A stretch of 46,732 nucleotides of DNA from Bradyrhizobium oropedii (GCF_020889685.1 NZ_JACMYO010000053.1:1-46732), one strand, 5' to 3'. Counted from the first letter of the stretch, positions 7,909 through 16,642 are shown. Numbers and translations are program-made. Notes: generated by a model not told the origin, from the letters alone.

Positions 7909-7989
7909 TCAGATTGAGCGCGATCCTCCTGCCGCCAGCGAGCTGTCGTAGCTAAAGTACCAAAAATAGCTGGTGGCGACGGTGATCAT
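7909..7989 (-). CDS. Aromatic-rich leader peptide of the DAHP synthase attenuator
   Basis: A 26-codon frame with ATG at 7987-7989 and TGA at 7909-7911. Residues 7-14 read SYFWYFSY: six of eight are aromatic, covering Tyr, Phe and Trp (control codons about 7948-7968). Three pairing segments are visible. Segment 1 (GCCACCAGC, 7969-7977, just before the control codons) can pair with segment 2 (GCTGGCGGC, 7931-7939) with one mismatch. Segment 2 can pair with segment 3 (GCCGCCAG, 7875-7882). Segment 3 can pair with segment 4 (7865-7872) to form the terminator. Stalling at the aromatic codons would free segment 2 and favour read-through. No Shine-Dalgarno is seen; the promoter position suggests the transcript may begin at or near the ATG. 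Confidence 0.8.
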   Translation of the reverse strand: MITVATSYFWYFSYDSSLAAGGSRSI

Positions 7990-7997
7990 GGGGCGGC

Positions 7998-8026
7998 TCT
8001 ATAGCGCACGGATGCGGGCCTGTCAC
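7998..8026 (-). promoter_or_regulatory. Sigma-70-type promoter for the DAHP synthase leader
   Basis: GTGACA (8021-8026) and TATAGA (7998-8003) are separated by exactly 17 bases. Eight bases separate the -10 box from the leader ATG, so the transcription start would fall at or within a few bases of that ATG, giving a leaderless or nearly leaderless peptide. Confidence 0.65.
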
Positions 8027-8059
8027 CCCCCCAATCCGCGCAGGGCAGCCAGTTGTCTG

Positions 8060-8632
8060 TCAGGTGTTGCGCGCCGCCAACGCCATGCCGATCAGGGTCG
8101 CCCCGCCGAACATCAGATTGAGGCCGACGAGGAGGCCGATCGCCCATCCGGCCGACTCCGGCAGGCCGGCGATGATGAAGAAGGCGATCACGATATCCAT
8201 CAGGCCGGCGATCAAGAGCCAGGACCAGCGTCCCGACAATTCGCGGCGATGCTCCAGCGCGTACATGATGGTGGCAACGCCCTCGGCGATGAAATAGGCG
8301 CCGATGACGATGGTCAGCGTCAGCACGCCCTGTATCGGACGGGCGAGCAGCACCATGCCGGCCAGCACGGCGAGCGCGGCCGAGATCAGCGACCACCAGA
8401 AGCCCGGCATGTTGCGCGCCCAGAACGTTGCGATCAGCCCGCCGATGCCTGAGATCAGGAACATCCAGCCGAGGAAGATGGTGACGGCGAGGCTCGCGAA
8501 GGTCGGCACGATCATCGCGGCGATGCCGAGGACGACGAGCAGGATGCCTTCGAACAGGAACGCCTTCCAGTGCTGCTTGACGGCGGCCTTCACCTCCAAT
8601 CGCAGCTTGTCGAGGTCGTTGGACAGGGTCAT
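8060..8632 (-). CDS. HdeD-family (DUF308) membrane protein
   Basis: A 190-residue integral membrane protein with about six hydrophobic helices. The HdeD/DUF308 pattern is visible: KQHWKAFLFEGILLVVLGIAA near the N-terminus, then repeated pairs of helices with G-rich turns (LISGIGGLIATFWAR, FIAEGVATIMYALEHRRE). HdeD in E. coli is linked to acid resistance at high cell density; the biochemical role of the family is unclear. The start at 8632 is chosen for a GGAGAG 5 bases upstream rather than an earlier in-frame codon. PrsW, on the same strand, ends 24 bases before it begins downstream, so the two may be co-transcribed. Confidence 0.85.
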   Translation of the reverse strand: MTLSNDLDKLRLEVKAAVKQHWKAFLFEGILLVVLGIAAMIVPTFASLAVTIFLGWMFLISGIGGLIATFWARNMPGFWWSLISAALAVLAGMVLLARPIQGVLTLTIVIGAYFIAEGVATIMYALEHRRELSGRWSWLLIAGLMDIVIAFFIIAGLPESAGWAIGLLVGLNLMFGGATLIGMALAARNT

Positions 8633-8676
8633 CGCGGCTCTCCAAATCTGCAACCGTCAAGTCTGCGCAGCGTATC

Positions 8677-9714
8677 CTAGCTCTGGCTCGGCGCGGACGG
8701 AAAGCCCTCGGCGGCGGTCCGCATCCGGTTGCGGCCGAGGAAGTAGACGGCGCTGGTCGCGATCAGGAGCGCAAGTCCGATCAGGATGGAGGTGAAGCCG
8801 ATCGGAACCAGGATGAAGGACGCATTGCGCTCGGGATTGACGTACCAGTGATGCAGCGAGGTCAACAGGAAGGAGACGCCGGCAAAACCGGTCCCGCCGC
8901 CGATCAGCAGCAGTGCCCACATCCGCCGCAACTGGCTGAGCCGCTCGCGGGCAACGTCGGTGCGCGGCGCATGATGTTTGCCGAGGCGGCGCACCAGTCG
9001 GACTGCAAAACCGATCGAGGAGAAGCCGGTCAGCACGCTCGCCGAGCCGAGCAGCAGGTGCGTGTTCGAGCTGAGATCGGGGATACGCTGCAGCGCGAGC
9101 AGCGGAAAGTCGAACGCCGCGTGCAGCAAGACCGGCGCCACCAGCACCAGCGACCAGTTCGTGATGCGGGCCCAGTCGCGGTGGCCCCGGTAGGCGCCGA
9201 GCGCGCCGCCGGAGCGCGCGATCGCAAGGTAGGCGCCGGCGATGATACCGAGCGCGCCGTGAAACGGCACGGTCAGCACGCTGCGCAACGCCGCGAGCGC
9301 GCGCCACATGTCCTTGTGCTGGACGAGATAGGCGAGGTTCTCGTAAGCCGCAAATCCGAGCCCGGCAGCCGCGCCATAGACCACCGTATCCATCGGATCG
9401 GCGAAGGCACGGCGACGCGTCGAGATGACGACGATGACGAGAACCTTGACGATCTCCTCCGGCGCCGCGACCCCGAACAGAGCGCGCACCGCCTGCGTCG
9501 CCCAGGGATTGTCGGGGATGGCGAGCAGCGCATTGAACGGAATTCGCGCCAGCCCCAGCAGCGAGATGCTGGCTGCGCCGAGCACGAAGGCGAGCCACAC
9601 CTGCACCGGCGGTCCGGGGCGCTCGTCCGCGGCTATGACGAGCCACAATACCAGCAATGCGGGAGCAATGGCGGCGGCGCCGATTACCGTTGGAAGCGAC
9701 TCAAGCAACAACAT
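8677..9714 (-). CDS. PrsW-family intramembrane metalloprotease
   Basis: A 345-residue polytopic protein, predominantly membrane helices. The PrsW motifs are present: an EExxK core in a helix (E86-E87 and K90, in APEEIVKV), FAAYEN (121-126), a helix His (H152, in PFHGALG) and HAAFDF (H198, D202). Founding members cleave the membrane anti-sigma factor RsiW in Bacillus. No anti-sigma or sigma factor gene is seen here, so the substrate is unknown, and many alphaproteobacterial members are uncharacterised. The start at 9714 (MLLLESLP) is chosen because upstream in-frame residues do not look like protein. Confidence 0.85.
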   Translation of the reverse strand: MLLLESLPTVIGAAAIAPALLVLWLVIAADERPGPPVQVWLAFVLGAASISLLGLARIPFNALLAIPDNPWATQAVRALFGVAAPEEIVKVLVIVVISTRRRAFADPMDTVVYGAAAGLGFAAYENLAYLVQHKDMWRALAALRSVLTVPFHGALGIIAGAYLAIARSGGALGAYRGHRDWARITNWSLVLVAPVLLHAAFDFPLLALQRIPDLSSNTHLLLGSASVLTGFSSIGFAVRLVRRLGKHHAPRTDVARERLSQLRRMWALLLIGGGTGFAGVSFLLTSLHHWYVNPERNASFILVPIGFTSILIGLALLIATSAVYFLGRNRMRTAAEGFPSAPSQS

Positions 9715-10077
9715 GAGCCGGACGGGCCCCTTTGATGGCACCAAAGCGATGCGTGCCAAAGAAATGGCAGCAAGTTCAGCGGATTGCAAATCGGGCGGTG
9801 AGGGGAATCGGGTCGGCTGACACGGTTCTCGCGTGCAATATACCACGGTGCCTGCGAAAGCGCGCCGGAAACCCGTCATTTCGGGTCTCAATCGGCTCGA
9901 AGCCGCGGCGTGGTTCCTGTCGGCGGAATGCCAAAGGCGGCATGCCAGGCGAAGGAGCTTCAGTGCCCGAACTTGTGATGAGGTGGCGGCCTGTCGGGTC
10001 AACCGGTTTGTCTTGATGTCGCGAGCGCGCCGACCAGGTCGCCATGCCATCACGACAACATCGATCCGAAGATCGCG

Positions 10078-10190
10078 GCGAACTTCACGGCGCGGCGCCA
10101 TAGCGCTGCGCGGTGGCGATGTGCCGTGACGGCGCGAACTTCACGGCGCGGCGCCATAGCGCTGCGCGGTGGCGATGTGCCGTGACGGCG
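10078..10190. repeat. Tandem duplication, two 56-base units
   Basis: Two head-to-tail copies, the second starting 56 bases after the first, match without mismatch over 57 bases. Each begins GCGAACTTCACGGCG and ends GTGCCGTGACGGCG. Perfect identity points to a recent slippage or replication duplication. The unit is GC-rich with internal short palindromes. No coding or known repeat family is recognised. Confidence 0.95.
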
Positions 10191-10252
10191 AGGGCGGTGC
10201 CTTGCGACGCTCAACGGCCACAAGTTTCGGCACCGCGTTCCCTTCCATGGGC

Positions 10253-10258
10253 TATAAT
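10253..10258 (+). promoter_or_regulatory. -10 box (TATAAT) upstream of the TauE/SafE gene
   Basis: A perfect TATAAT hexamer lies 37 bases before the ATG at 10296. No good TTGACA match is found at 16-18 bases upstream, so either the -35 is weak or the match is incidental. Confidence 0.4.
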
Positions 10259-10295
10259 GTCGCGGGCAAAGCGACTGATCCGGTAAAAGCCAAAG

Positions 10296-11201
10296 ATGAC
10301 GTCAATTGATTCTGCTGTGATCGTTCTTGCCGTGATCGCTCTGTTTGCGGCCTTTGTGAACGGTGCGCTGGGCTACGGGTTTTCCTCGCTCACCGTGCCG
10401 GTCGCGCTTGTCTTCTACACCAACCGCGTCCTCAACCCTGCCGTCGTCATCGTCGAAGTCGTCGTCAATCTGTATGTTCTATGCATCAACCTGAGCGGCG
10501 TTCCGGCGGTGTGGCGGCGTGTGCTGCCTATTCTGATCGGCCTGGTGCCGGGCATCGCGGTCGGAGCCTTTACGCTGACGTCGTTGCAGCCGGGCTGGAC
10601 CAAATTCGCCACCTACTCGATCATCCTGCCGCTGATCCTGCTGCAGGCGGCCGGTTGGCGGAGGCCGATCCAGTCGAAATGGCTGGTCGGTTTGCCTTTT
10701 GGAACGACGCTCGGAGTCCTGTACTCGGTCACGACCATCTCGGGACCGCCGCTGGCGATCCTTTTCAACAATCAGGGTCTCGTCAAAGATGAGTTCCGGG
10801 CCGGTCTCGCACTGGTTCGTGTGACCGAGTCCAGCCTGACTGCGATCGCGTACTACAAGCTCGGCCTGTTCATCGAAGAGAGCCGGAGCATCCTGTTCGT
10901 GCTCGTTCCCTGCGTTGTCGTCGGCATACCGCTCGGGGCCTGGCTGATCCGGCGGCTGGATGCCGAGACGTTTCGCCGGATCTGCATGAGCTTCGATGCG
11001 TGGGTCGTGGGGTTCGGCCTGTCGCGCGTGCTGATGGAAGTGAAGCTGATCGAAAGCCCATGGGCCTACAGCGTCATGGCCGCCACGATGCTGATCGACG
11101 TCTGCTTGCTGTACGTCTTCTTCACCGCGCGGAGAGGCGGCGTGCAGAGCTCGCACGCGATGGCTTCGCTGAAATCGGGCAACCGGAGCGGTCCGAGCTG
11201 A
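10296..11201 (+). CDS. TauE/SafE-family anion exporter
   Basis: A 301-residue inner-membrane protein with about eight helices in two halves. The first helix has the conserved glycine pattern of the family (FAAFVNGALGYGFSSLTVPVAL), and the second half repeats it loosely (GTTLGVLYSVTTISGPPLAILFNN). Family members export sulfite, sulfoacetate or other small organosulfonates, and some are of unknown substrate. No sulfur-metabolism gene lies beside it, so the substrate is open. An AAAG-rich element precedes the ATG and a consensus -10 box lies 37 bases upstream. Confidence 0.85.
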   Translation: MTSIDSAVIVLAVIALFAAFVNGALGYGFSSLTVPVALVFYTNRVLNPAVVIVEVVVNLYVLCINLSGVPAVWRRVLPILIGLVPGIAVGAFTLTSLQPGWTKFATYSIILPLILLQAAGWRRPIQSKWLVGLPFGTTLGVLYSVTTISGPPLAILFNNQGLVKDEFRAGLALVRVTESSLTAIAYYKLGLFIEESRSILFVLVPCVVVGIPLGAWLIRRLDAETFRRICMSFDAWVVGFGLSRVLMEVKLIESPWAYSVMAATMLIDVCLLYVFFTARRGGVQSSHAMASLKSGNRSGPS

Positions 11202-11236
11202 CGACGGACCTGCTGCGCGGTGCGTCCGCAAATTGG

Positions 11237-12469
11237 CTAGCCTGCCAGCAGGCGCCGGCAGGTTTCGACAAACACCTCGGCCCCCGTGACGATGTCGGCG
11301 TCGGCGGTGTTCTCGCTCCAGTGATGGCTGATGCCGCCGATCGACGGCACGAACAGCATCGCCGCCGGCATGATGGTGGCGAGGACCTGGGCGTCGTGGC
11401 CGGCGCCGCTCGGCATCCGGATTGATTTGCCGCCGGCGCAGGCTGCGCTCGCCGCCTCGATCGTATCCTGGAACGCAGGCGTCATCATCGCGGGCACACC
11501 GGTGCGGATGCGCTCAACCTTCACGCTGCAGCGGCCTTGCGCGGTGCCGTCGGCCGCCATCCGGTGCAAGTGCTCCTCGAGGCGGGCGATCACCTCTGGA
11601 TTGTCGTCGCGGATCTGGAATAGCATGTCGGCGCTACCCGGGATCACGCTCGGCGCCCCCGGATCCAGCGTGACACGGCCGGTGGTCCACACCGTGCGTG
11701 GTCCGCACAGGGCAGGGAAGCTGTCGTCGATCGCGACGCAGAACCGCGCCAATGCCAGGCCCGCATCCTTGCGCACCGCCATCCGCGTGGTGCCGGCATG
11801 GTTCTGCTCGCCCGTGAACGTGATGCGGTACTGCCAGATGCCGACGATGGACGTGACGATACCGATGTTGAGCCCGCTGCCCTCCAGCGTGTCGCCTTGC
11901 TCGATATGGGCTTCGAGATAGCCGATATGACGGCGAGGTTCGGCGTTGAGGCGCGGCCGGCCGGCGAAGCCCGCATCGTGCAACGCCTGTCGCATGGTGC
12001 GATCGCTGGAGCGGTCGCGCGCTGCATCGATATCGGCTTCGGTGACGGTCCCGGCGAAGGAACGGCTGCCGAGGAAGCTGCCGAAATGTCCTTCCTCGTC
12101 GCACCACGCGGCGACCTCGACCGCGCCGCGAACGTCCGGATCGGGATTGATGACGCGCGCGGCCTCGAGCGCATAGATCACGCCGAGCGGTCCATCGAGC
12201 CAGCCCGCATGGTTCTGGCTTTCCAGATGCGAGCCGGCGAGCAGTTTCGGTCCGGCCTTCGCGCTAAAGCCGAGCACGTTGCCGATGCCGTCGATCGTTG
12301 CAGTGAGACCTGCGTCGGGCAGATGTCCGGCGAGCCAATCGAGCGAGCGCAAATGCGGTTCCGAGAATGTCGGCTTGTGCACGCCGGTCTTGTAGGCGCC
12401 GATCGCACGCAGCGCGTTGAGATCGGCGAGCACGCGCTTGCCGTCGAAGCGACCGTTGATGCCTGGCAT
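11237..12469 (-). CDS. M20-family amidohydrolase (HyuC/allantoate amidohydrolase type)
   Basis: A zinc- or manganese-dependent hydrolase of 410 residues, from the hydantoinase/carbamoylase subfamily. These enzymes hydrolyse N-carbamoyl amino acids, allantoate or ureidoglycine-type substrates. Metal ligands are visible: H81 (AGSHLES), D92 (WLDGPLG), the DEEGHFG segment (E125-E126), H188 (EAHIEQG) and a late His in GAGHDAQ. The dimerisation lid domain sits in the middle (about 210-325). No hydantoinase, allantoinase or transporter gene flanks it, so the substrate cannot be decided. It is convergent with the TauE gene, 35 bases apart. Confidence 0.85.
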   Translation of the reverse strand: MPGINGRFDGKRVLADLNALRAIGAYKTGVHKPTFSEPHLRSLDWLAGHLPDAGLTATIDGIGNVLGFSAKAGPKLLAGSHLESQNHAGWLDGPLGVIYALEAARVINPDPDVRGAVEVAAWCDEEGHFGSFLGSRSFAGTVTEADIDAARDRSSDRTMRQALHDAGFAGRPRLNAEPRRHIGYLEAHIEQGDTLEGSGLNIGIVTSIVGIWQYRITFTGEQNHAGTTRMAVRKDAGLALARFCVAIDDSFPALCGPRTVWTTGRVTLDPGAPSVIPGSADMLFQIRDDNPEVIARLEEHLHRMAADGTAQGRCSVKVERIRTGVPAMMTPAFQDTIEAASAACAGGKSIRMPSGAGHDAQVLATIMPAAMLFVPSIGGISHHWSENTADADIVTGAEVFVETCRRLLAG

Positions 12470-12637
12470 GAGTGGACTCCGGATTAGCGTTTTGATTGGC
12501 GTGTTCGCGCCTCAATCCCGTCTTGATGCCGTCGCGGTTGGATGCGACGGAGTAAATCAGGGCAAACGAATTGTTAGCGGTTCTGCTCTTAGGTCGCAGT
12601 ACTGATGTCGCGGTACGAATAGCGTGTGAGTGTGATC

Positions 12638-12988
12638 ATGTCTGCATTCCGGAACTGGGCTCGCAAGGCCGCTGTGCTGTTTGTTCCAATCGCGCTCGGC
12701 GCCTGTGCGCAGTATTCGCAACAATACAGCATGACGACCCCGCCGCCGGGAACAGGTCCGCTGGCCTGGGACGGTGCTGGACAGGATCCCAATCAGCCGC
12801 AGCCGCGCCGCCATGCGCGGAATGCTTCGCCGGCGCTGGCGGAGACCTCCGGCACGCAACTGTCGGAAGCGGATGCGGACGATCGGTTGGCGCGCAAGCT
12901 CGTGATCTGCAGCACCTGCATCAAGAAGGCACCGGCGGTGGCAGCGACGCAGCCGACGATTCGTCAGGACGTCGCCAGCAATCACTAG
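12638..12988 (+). CDS. Probable small lipoprotein (hypothetical)
   Basis: A 116-residue protein starting MSAFRNWARK, with a hydrophobic signal and a lipobox LGAC (Cys at about residue 23). The mature part is low-complexity and rich in Pro, Gln and Ala, with a CSTC pair near residue 88. A GTG start 12 bases earlier (12626) is possible; the ATG is preferred because it gives a standard lipoprotein signal. No domain is recognised. Expected to be membrane-anchored in the periplasm. Confidence 0.6.
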   Translation: MSAFRNWARKAAVLFVPIALGACAQYSQQYSMTTPPPGTGPLAWDGAGQDPNQPQPRRHARNASPALAETSGTQLSEADADDRLARKLVICSTCIKKAPAVAATQPTIRQDVASNH

Positions 12989-13051
12989 CGGCCGGCGCGG
13001 AACATGCCGCCGTTCGGCGCGCAGGCCTTAGTTAGGCCACGTTGTCGTTCG

Positions 13052-13213
13052 ATGCGCAGCGCCATGTCGTTCCGAAGAGCCTTTGTTCCCGCCATCGTCG
13101 TCGCACTCGCGGCCGTCATCCTGATTCACGTGGGTGGTTCGCGGGCGCACGCCCATGTGCCGCCGCATTGCGGCTTCTGGACCTCGATCGAGGCCGGGTT
13201 GTCCTGCAAGTGA
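13052..13213 (+). CDS. Small secreted or membrane-anchored peptide (hypothetical)
   Basis: A frame of 53 residues (49 if the ATG at 13064 is used) with one hydrophobic segment (FVPAIVVALAAVILIHVGG) that looks like a signal peptide ending near AHA. The short mature part is His-rich and has two cysteines (HVPPHCGFWTSIEAGLSCK). It follows the lipoprotein gene on the same strand. No family is recognised, and it could be a chance frame. Confidence 0.45.
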   Translation: MRSAMSFRRAFVPAIVVALAAVILIHVGGSRAHAHVPPHCGFWTSIEAGLSCK

Positions 13214-13296
13214 TCTGCGGCAGGTGACCCGGGAAAAGCGTTCTGAACGCTTGCCCGCCCGGCCATTCGCCACTATACGTTCGCCCGTCGCGGCCG

Positions 13297-13326
13297 TTGA
13301 CGGCTGTGGCCAGTCCGGCGTATCTC
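13297..13326 (+). promoter_or_regulatory. Probable promoter of tRNA-Glu
   Basis: TTGACG (13297-13302) and TATCTC (13321-13326) with an 18-base spacer lie upstream of the tRNA, putting the transcription start about 25 bases before its 5' end. Confidence 0.5.
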
Positions 13327-13357
13327 ACGTCTAACGTATTGATTTGCCGGGGGTTTT

Positions 13358-13432
13358 GCTCCCTTCGTCTATCGGTTAGGACGCCACCCTTTCACGGTGG
13401 AGAGAGCGGTTCGATTCCGCTAGGGAGCGCCA
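13358..13432 (+). tRNA. tRNA-Glu (anticodon TTC)
   Basis: A complete cloverleaf. The acceptor stem pairs GCTCCCT with AGGGAGC, and the anticodon arm CCACC-CTTTCAC-GGTGG shows anticodon TTC. The T arm contains GGTTCGATTCC, the discriminator is G, and CCA is encoded at 13430-13432. No integrase or island-like DNA follows it. Confidence 0.97.
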
Positions 13433-13556
13433 CATCCGCGCCATTCCATAGCTCTGTCCGAAGCGGCTCCGCCCCGGGAGCGTAATCTTGCGCGGGCTGT
13501 TTTGCCCGCCCCAATCAAGCGGGCAGACGCCCCTCATTTCCGCTATCATTGCAGCC

Positions 13557-16343
13557 ATGACGATCGGGATTACCGGACCCGAACGGAAGGCACCACGACA
13601 AAGTGGCGTGGTCAGGCTGATCCTTGCGACCATTGCCATTGTGATCTGCTTGATCCTGCTCGCGCTCGCGAGCGATTTCCTGGTCGACTGGCTGTGGTTT
13701 TCGTCGGTCGGCTATTTGCAAATCTTCTGGACAACCATCGGCGCCAAGGCTGCCACCTTTGCTGCGGTCTGGACGGGAACGGCTCTCATCCTCGGGGTGA
13801 ACGGGTGTCTCGCGCTGCGTTTAGCCGGCAAGCGGTCGACACAGGTTGCCGCGGCGTCCGTCTGGCAGGTCGCGGGCAGCGCGCCGCTGGATCCGTTTGC
13901 GCGGTTGTTAGATCGACTGCCGTGGCCGGCGATCGTCGCAGGCGGGGCAGCGTTGCTCGCGCTGCTCGTCGCGGCGGCCGAAGTCGGCTATTGGGGCATC
14001 TTCCTGAGGTATCTCTATCAGGCGCCCTATGGCGCAGACGATCCGCTCTTCAACAAGGACCTCGGCTTCTACCTGTTCTCGCTGCCCGCCTATGTCCTGA
14101 TCAAGAACTGGATCCTGCTCACCCTGGTCCTGAGCGCGCTGTTCGCCGCAACGATCTATTGGGCTCGCGGCGATATCGAATACGACGTTCATCGCCGGTC
14201 GATGTCGCCCATGGCGATCGCCCACGGTTCGGCATTGCTCGGCCTTCTCTTCGCGGTGAAGGCCTGGTCCTACGCTCTCGACCGCTATCTGCTGCTCTAC
14301 GGCGACAACGGCGTTGTCGTCGGCGCAAGCTACACCGATGTGCATGTGGGGTTGCCGGCCCTGTGGCTCATGATCGCCCTCTCGATCACCGCGGCGCTCG
14401 TCGCGTGGGCAAACCTGCGGGTGCGCGGCTACCGGCTTCCGGCGGTAGCGGTCATGCTCATCGTCATCGGCGCCCTGGCATTGTCCGGCGTCGTCCCCGC
14501 GCTGTTCCGGCAATTCTTCGTCAAGCCAAGCGAGCTGGAGCTGGAGAAGCCCTACATCGAACGCAATATCGCGCTCACCCGGCAGGCGTACGATCTCGAC
14601 AAGATCGTAGCCAAGCCCTTTGCCGCCGAACAGAAGCTTACCCTCAAGACGCTCGACGCCAACAAGGCGACAATCGACAATATCAGGCTGTGGGACTGGC
14701 TGCCCTTGTCGGATACCTACGCGCAGTTGCAGGAGATCCGCACCTATTACAGATTCCATGATCTCGACGTTGACCGCTACTGGCTCGACGATTCCTACCA
14801 GAGTGTGATGCTCTCGGCGCGCGAGCTGCGCTCCTCGCTCCTGCCGCCAAATGCGCAGACATGGGTCAATCGCCACGTGCTGTTCACCCACGGCAATGGC
14901 GCGGTGATGAGCCCGGTCACACGCAAGAGCACCGAGGGTCTGCCGCTGTTCTATTTGCGGGACATTCCGCCGGTTGCGGACGGAGGCCCCAGGATCGTCG
15001 AGCCGCGCATTTATTTCGGCGAGGAGAGCGACGACTACGTCATCGTCAAGGGAAGTGCGCCGGAGTTTGATTATCCGAAAGGCAAAGACAACGTCTATGC
15101 GGAGTATGAGGGCGCTGGCGGCATTCCGATCGGCTCAGTGGCGTGGCGAACGCTGTTCGCGTACTACCTCAACGATCCGAACCTTTTGCTCTCGAACTAC
15201 ATCACGCCGGAGAGCCGGATCATGATCTGGCGCAATATTCGGGAGCGGGTAGCCGCGATCGCGCCGTTCCTCATGCTCGATCATGATCCCTATCTGGTTA
15301 TCAGCGGCGGGCGGATGTTCTGGATACAGGACGCGTATACGACGAGTTCCTATTTTCCGTCGGCGCCGCCTGCGCAGGATTTCGATCTCAACTACATCAG
15401 GAATTCGGTGAAGGTCATCATCGATGCCTATCACGGGACCGTCGATTTCTATTTGATGGATGCTACGGACCCGATTGCGGCGACCTACGCGCGCATCTTT
15501 CCGCACTTGTTCAAGCAGTTCGCGGCGATGCCTGCGGACTTGCAGAAGCACATTCGATATCCGGAGGACCTGTTCCTGATTCAGGCGCGGCTGTTCCAGA
15601 CCTACCACATGGAGGCCGCCGAAGTGTTCTACAATCGCGAGGATCTCTGGCAATTCCCGCGCCAGCCGGGCAGCGGCGGCGGCACCTCGGTGATGAGTCC
15701 TTACTACATCATCATGCGGCTGCCCGGCGAGGCGCGGGCCGAGTTCTTCCTCATGGTTCCCATGGTGCCGAGCCGCCGCGATAACATGATCGCGTGGCTG
15801 GCGGCGCGCTGCGATGCGCCCGACTACGGCAAGCTGATCGTGTACGAATTCCCGAAGGACAAGCTCGTCTACGGGCCGTTCCAGATCGAGGCGCGGATCA
15901 ATCAGAACACGGAGATATCGCAACAGCTGACTTTGTGGAATCAGATGGGCTCGCGGGTGATACGTGGGGCGAACCTGCTGGCGATTCCGATCGAGAACTC
16001 GATCCTTTACGTATCGCCGCTCTATTTGCGCGCGGAGTACGGGCACTTGCCGGAGCTGAAACGGGTGATCGCGGCCTATGGCGAACATGTGGTGATGAAG
16101 GAGACGCTCGGCGAGGCCTTGTCGGCTCTGTTCGTCGAGCCTGGCGCGGCGCGGCCGGTCTCGGGTGCGAATGAGGACATGTCTGTCACAGGCCCGTCGA
16201 CGAGCCAGGCGAGGGAGGCGCTCGATCGCTACAATCAGGCCGTTGAACGATTGCGGTCCGGCGACTGGAAGGGCTTTGGCATGCAGTTCGATGCAATGCG
16301 CGAGCTTTTGGAGGACATGAACCGACGTTCCACCGGCCATTAG
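13557..16343 (+). CDS. UPF0182-family large membrane protein
   Basis: A 928-residue protein. The first 330 residues contain about seven membrane helices (first at about 20-45, LILATIAIVICLILLALASDFLVDWLWFS written here as its core). A long extracytoplasmic region follows, carrying family segments such as PYIERNIALTRQAYDLD, YYRFHDLDVDRYW and YVSPLYLRAEYGHLPELKRV. The C-terminal tail (after about 880) is helical and charged. UPF0182 proteins are widespread in actinobacteria, cyanobacteria and proteobacteria; I know of no established function. The ATG at 13557 is preferred over an upstream TTG, although no clear Shine-Dalgarno is seen. Transcribed in the same direction as the tRNA-Glu upstream. 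Confidence 0.9.
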   Translation: MTIGITGPERKAPRQSGVVRLILATIAIVICLILLALASDFLVDWLWFSSVGYLQIFWTTIGAKAATFAAVWTGTALILGVNGCLALRLAGKRSTQVAAASVWQVAGSAPLDPFARLLDRLPWPAIVAGGAALLALLVAAAEVGYWGIFLRYLYQAPYGADDPLFNKDLGFYLFSLPAYVLIKNWILLTLVLSALFAATIYWARGDIEYDVHRRSMSPMAIAHGSALLGLLFAVKAWSYALDRYLLLYGDNGVVVGASYTDVHVGLPALWLMIALSITAALVAWANLRVRGYRLPAVAVMLIVIGALALSGVVPALFRQFFVKPSELELEKPYIERNIALTRQAYDLDKIVAKPFAAEQKLTLKTLDANKATIDNIRLWDWLPLSDTYAQLQEIRTYYRFHDLDVDRYWLDDSYQSVMLSARELRSSLLPPNAQTWVNRHVLFTHGNGAVMSPVTRKSTEGLPLFYLRDIPPVADGGPRIVEPRIYFGEESDDYVIVKGSAPEFDYPKGKDNVYAEYEGAGGIPIGSVAWRTLFAYYLNDPNLLLSNYITPESRIMIWRNIRERVAAIAPFLMLDHDPYLVISGGRMFWIQDAYTTSSYFPSAPPAQDFDLNYIRNSVKVIIDAYHGTVDFYLMDATDPIAATYARIFPHLFKQFAAMPADLQKHIRYPEDLFLIQARLFQTYHMEAAEVFYNREDLWQFPRQPGSGGGTSVMSPYYIIMRLPGEARAEFFLMVPMVPSRRDNMIAWLAARCDAPDYGKLIVYEFPKDKLVYGPFQIEARINQNTEISQQLTLWNQMGSRVIRGANLLAIPIENSILYVSPLYLRAEYGHLPELKRVIAAYGEHVVMKETLGEALSALFVEPGAARPVSGANEDMSVTGPSTSQAREALDRYNQAVERLRSGDWKGFGMQFDAMRELLEDMNRRSTGH

Positions 16344-16642
16344 TGCTCCCGGCCCCTCAAGTCTGGCGCTGCCTCGGAAAGGACGAACGTGGCACTACGT
16401 TTGGGCTTCGCTCAAGAATATATCGTTAATTCAACAACATAAGAGTTCGCAGTGTTGTTCTGAGTGGCGCGCCATCACGGCCAAAGCCAATTCCAGCCAA
16501 TGCAAGGGATTATCCTGGGGCAAACGGCTTTGCCGTGCCGGTTGGCAGATGTGAACAACGTCCTCAATCGCTGCAATACGCGGATATTTCGCAACCCTTT
16601 GGTAAGCCAACGGCGATAGGCGTGATCGCTGGGGATGATGTA
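16344..16642. other. Intergenic region upstream of the PilZ gene
   Basis: About 300 bases that are AT-richer near 16415-16455 (ATATATCGTTAATTCAACAA), a likely promoter zone for the PilZ gene. No gene, hairpin with a T-tract, or known RNA motif is visible. Confidence 0.5.

Larger units (their letters stand above)
9715..10295. other. Gene-free region with a tandem duplication
   Basis: About 580 bases between prsW (leftward) and the TauE exporter (rightward). I see no convincing gene. It contains a tandem 56-base duplication (10078-10190) and a consensus -10 box (10253-10258) before the exporter gene. Short frames on both strands have no family resemblance. Confidence 0.6.
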
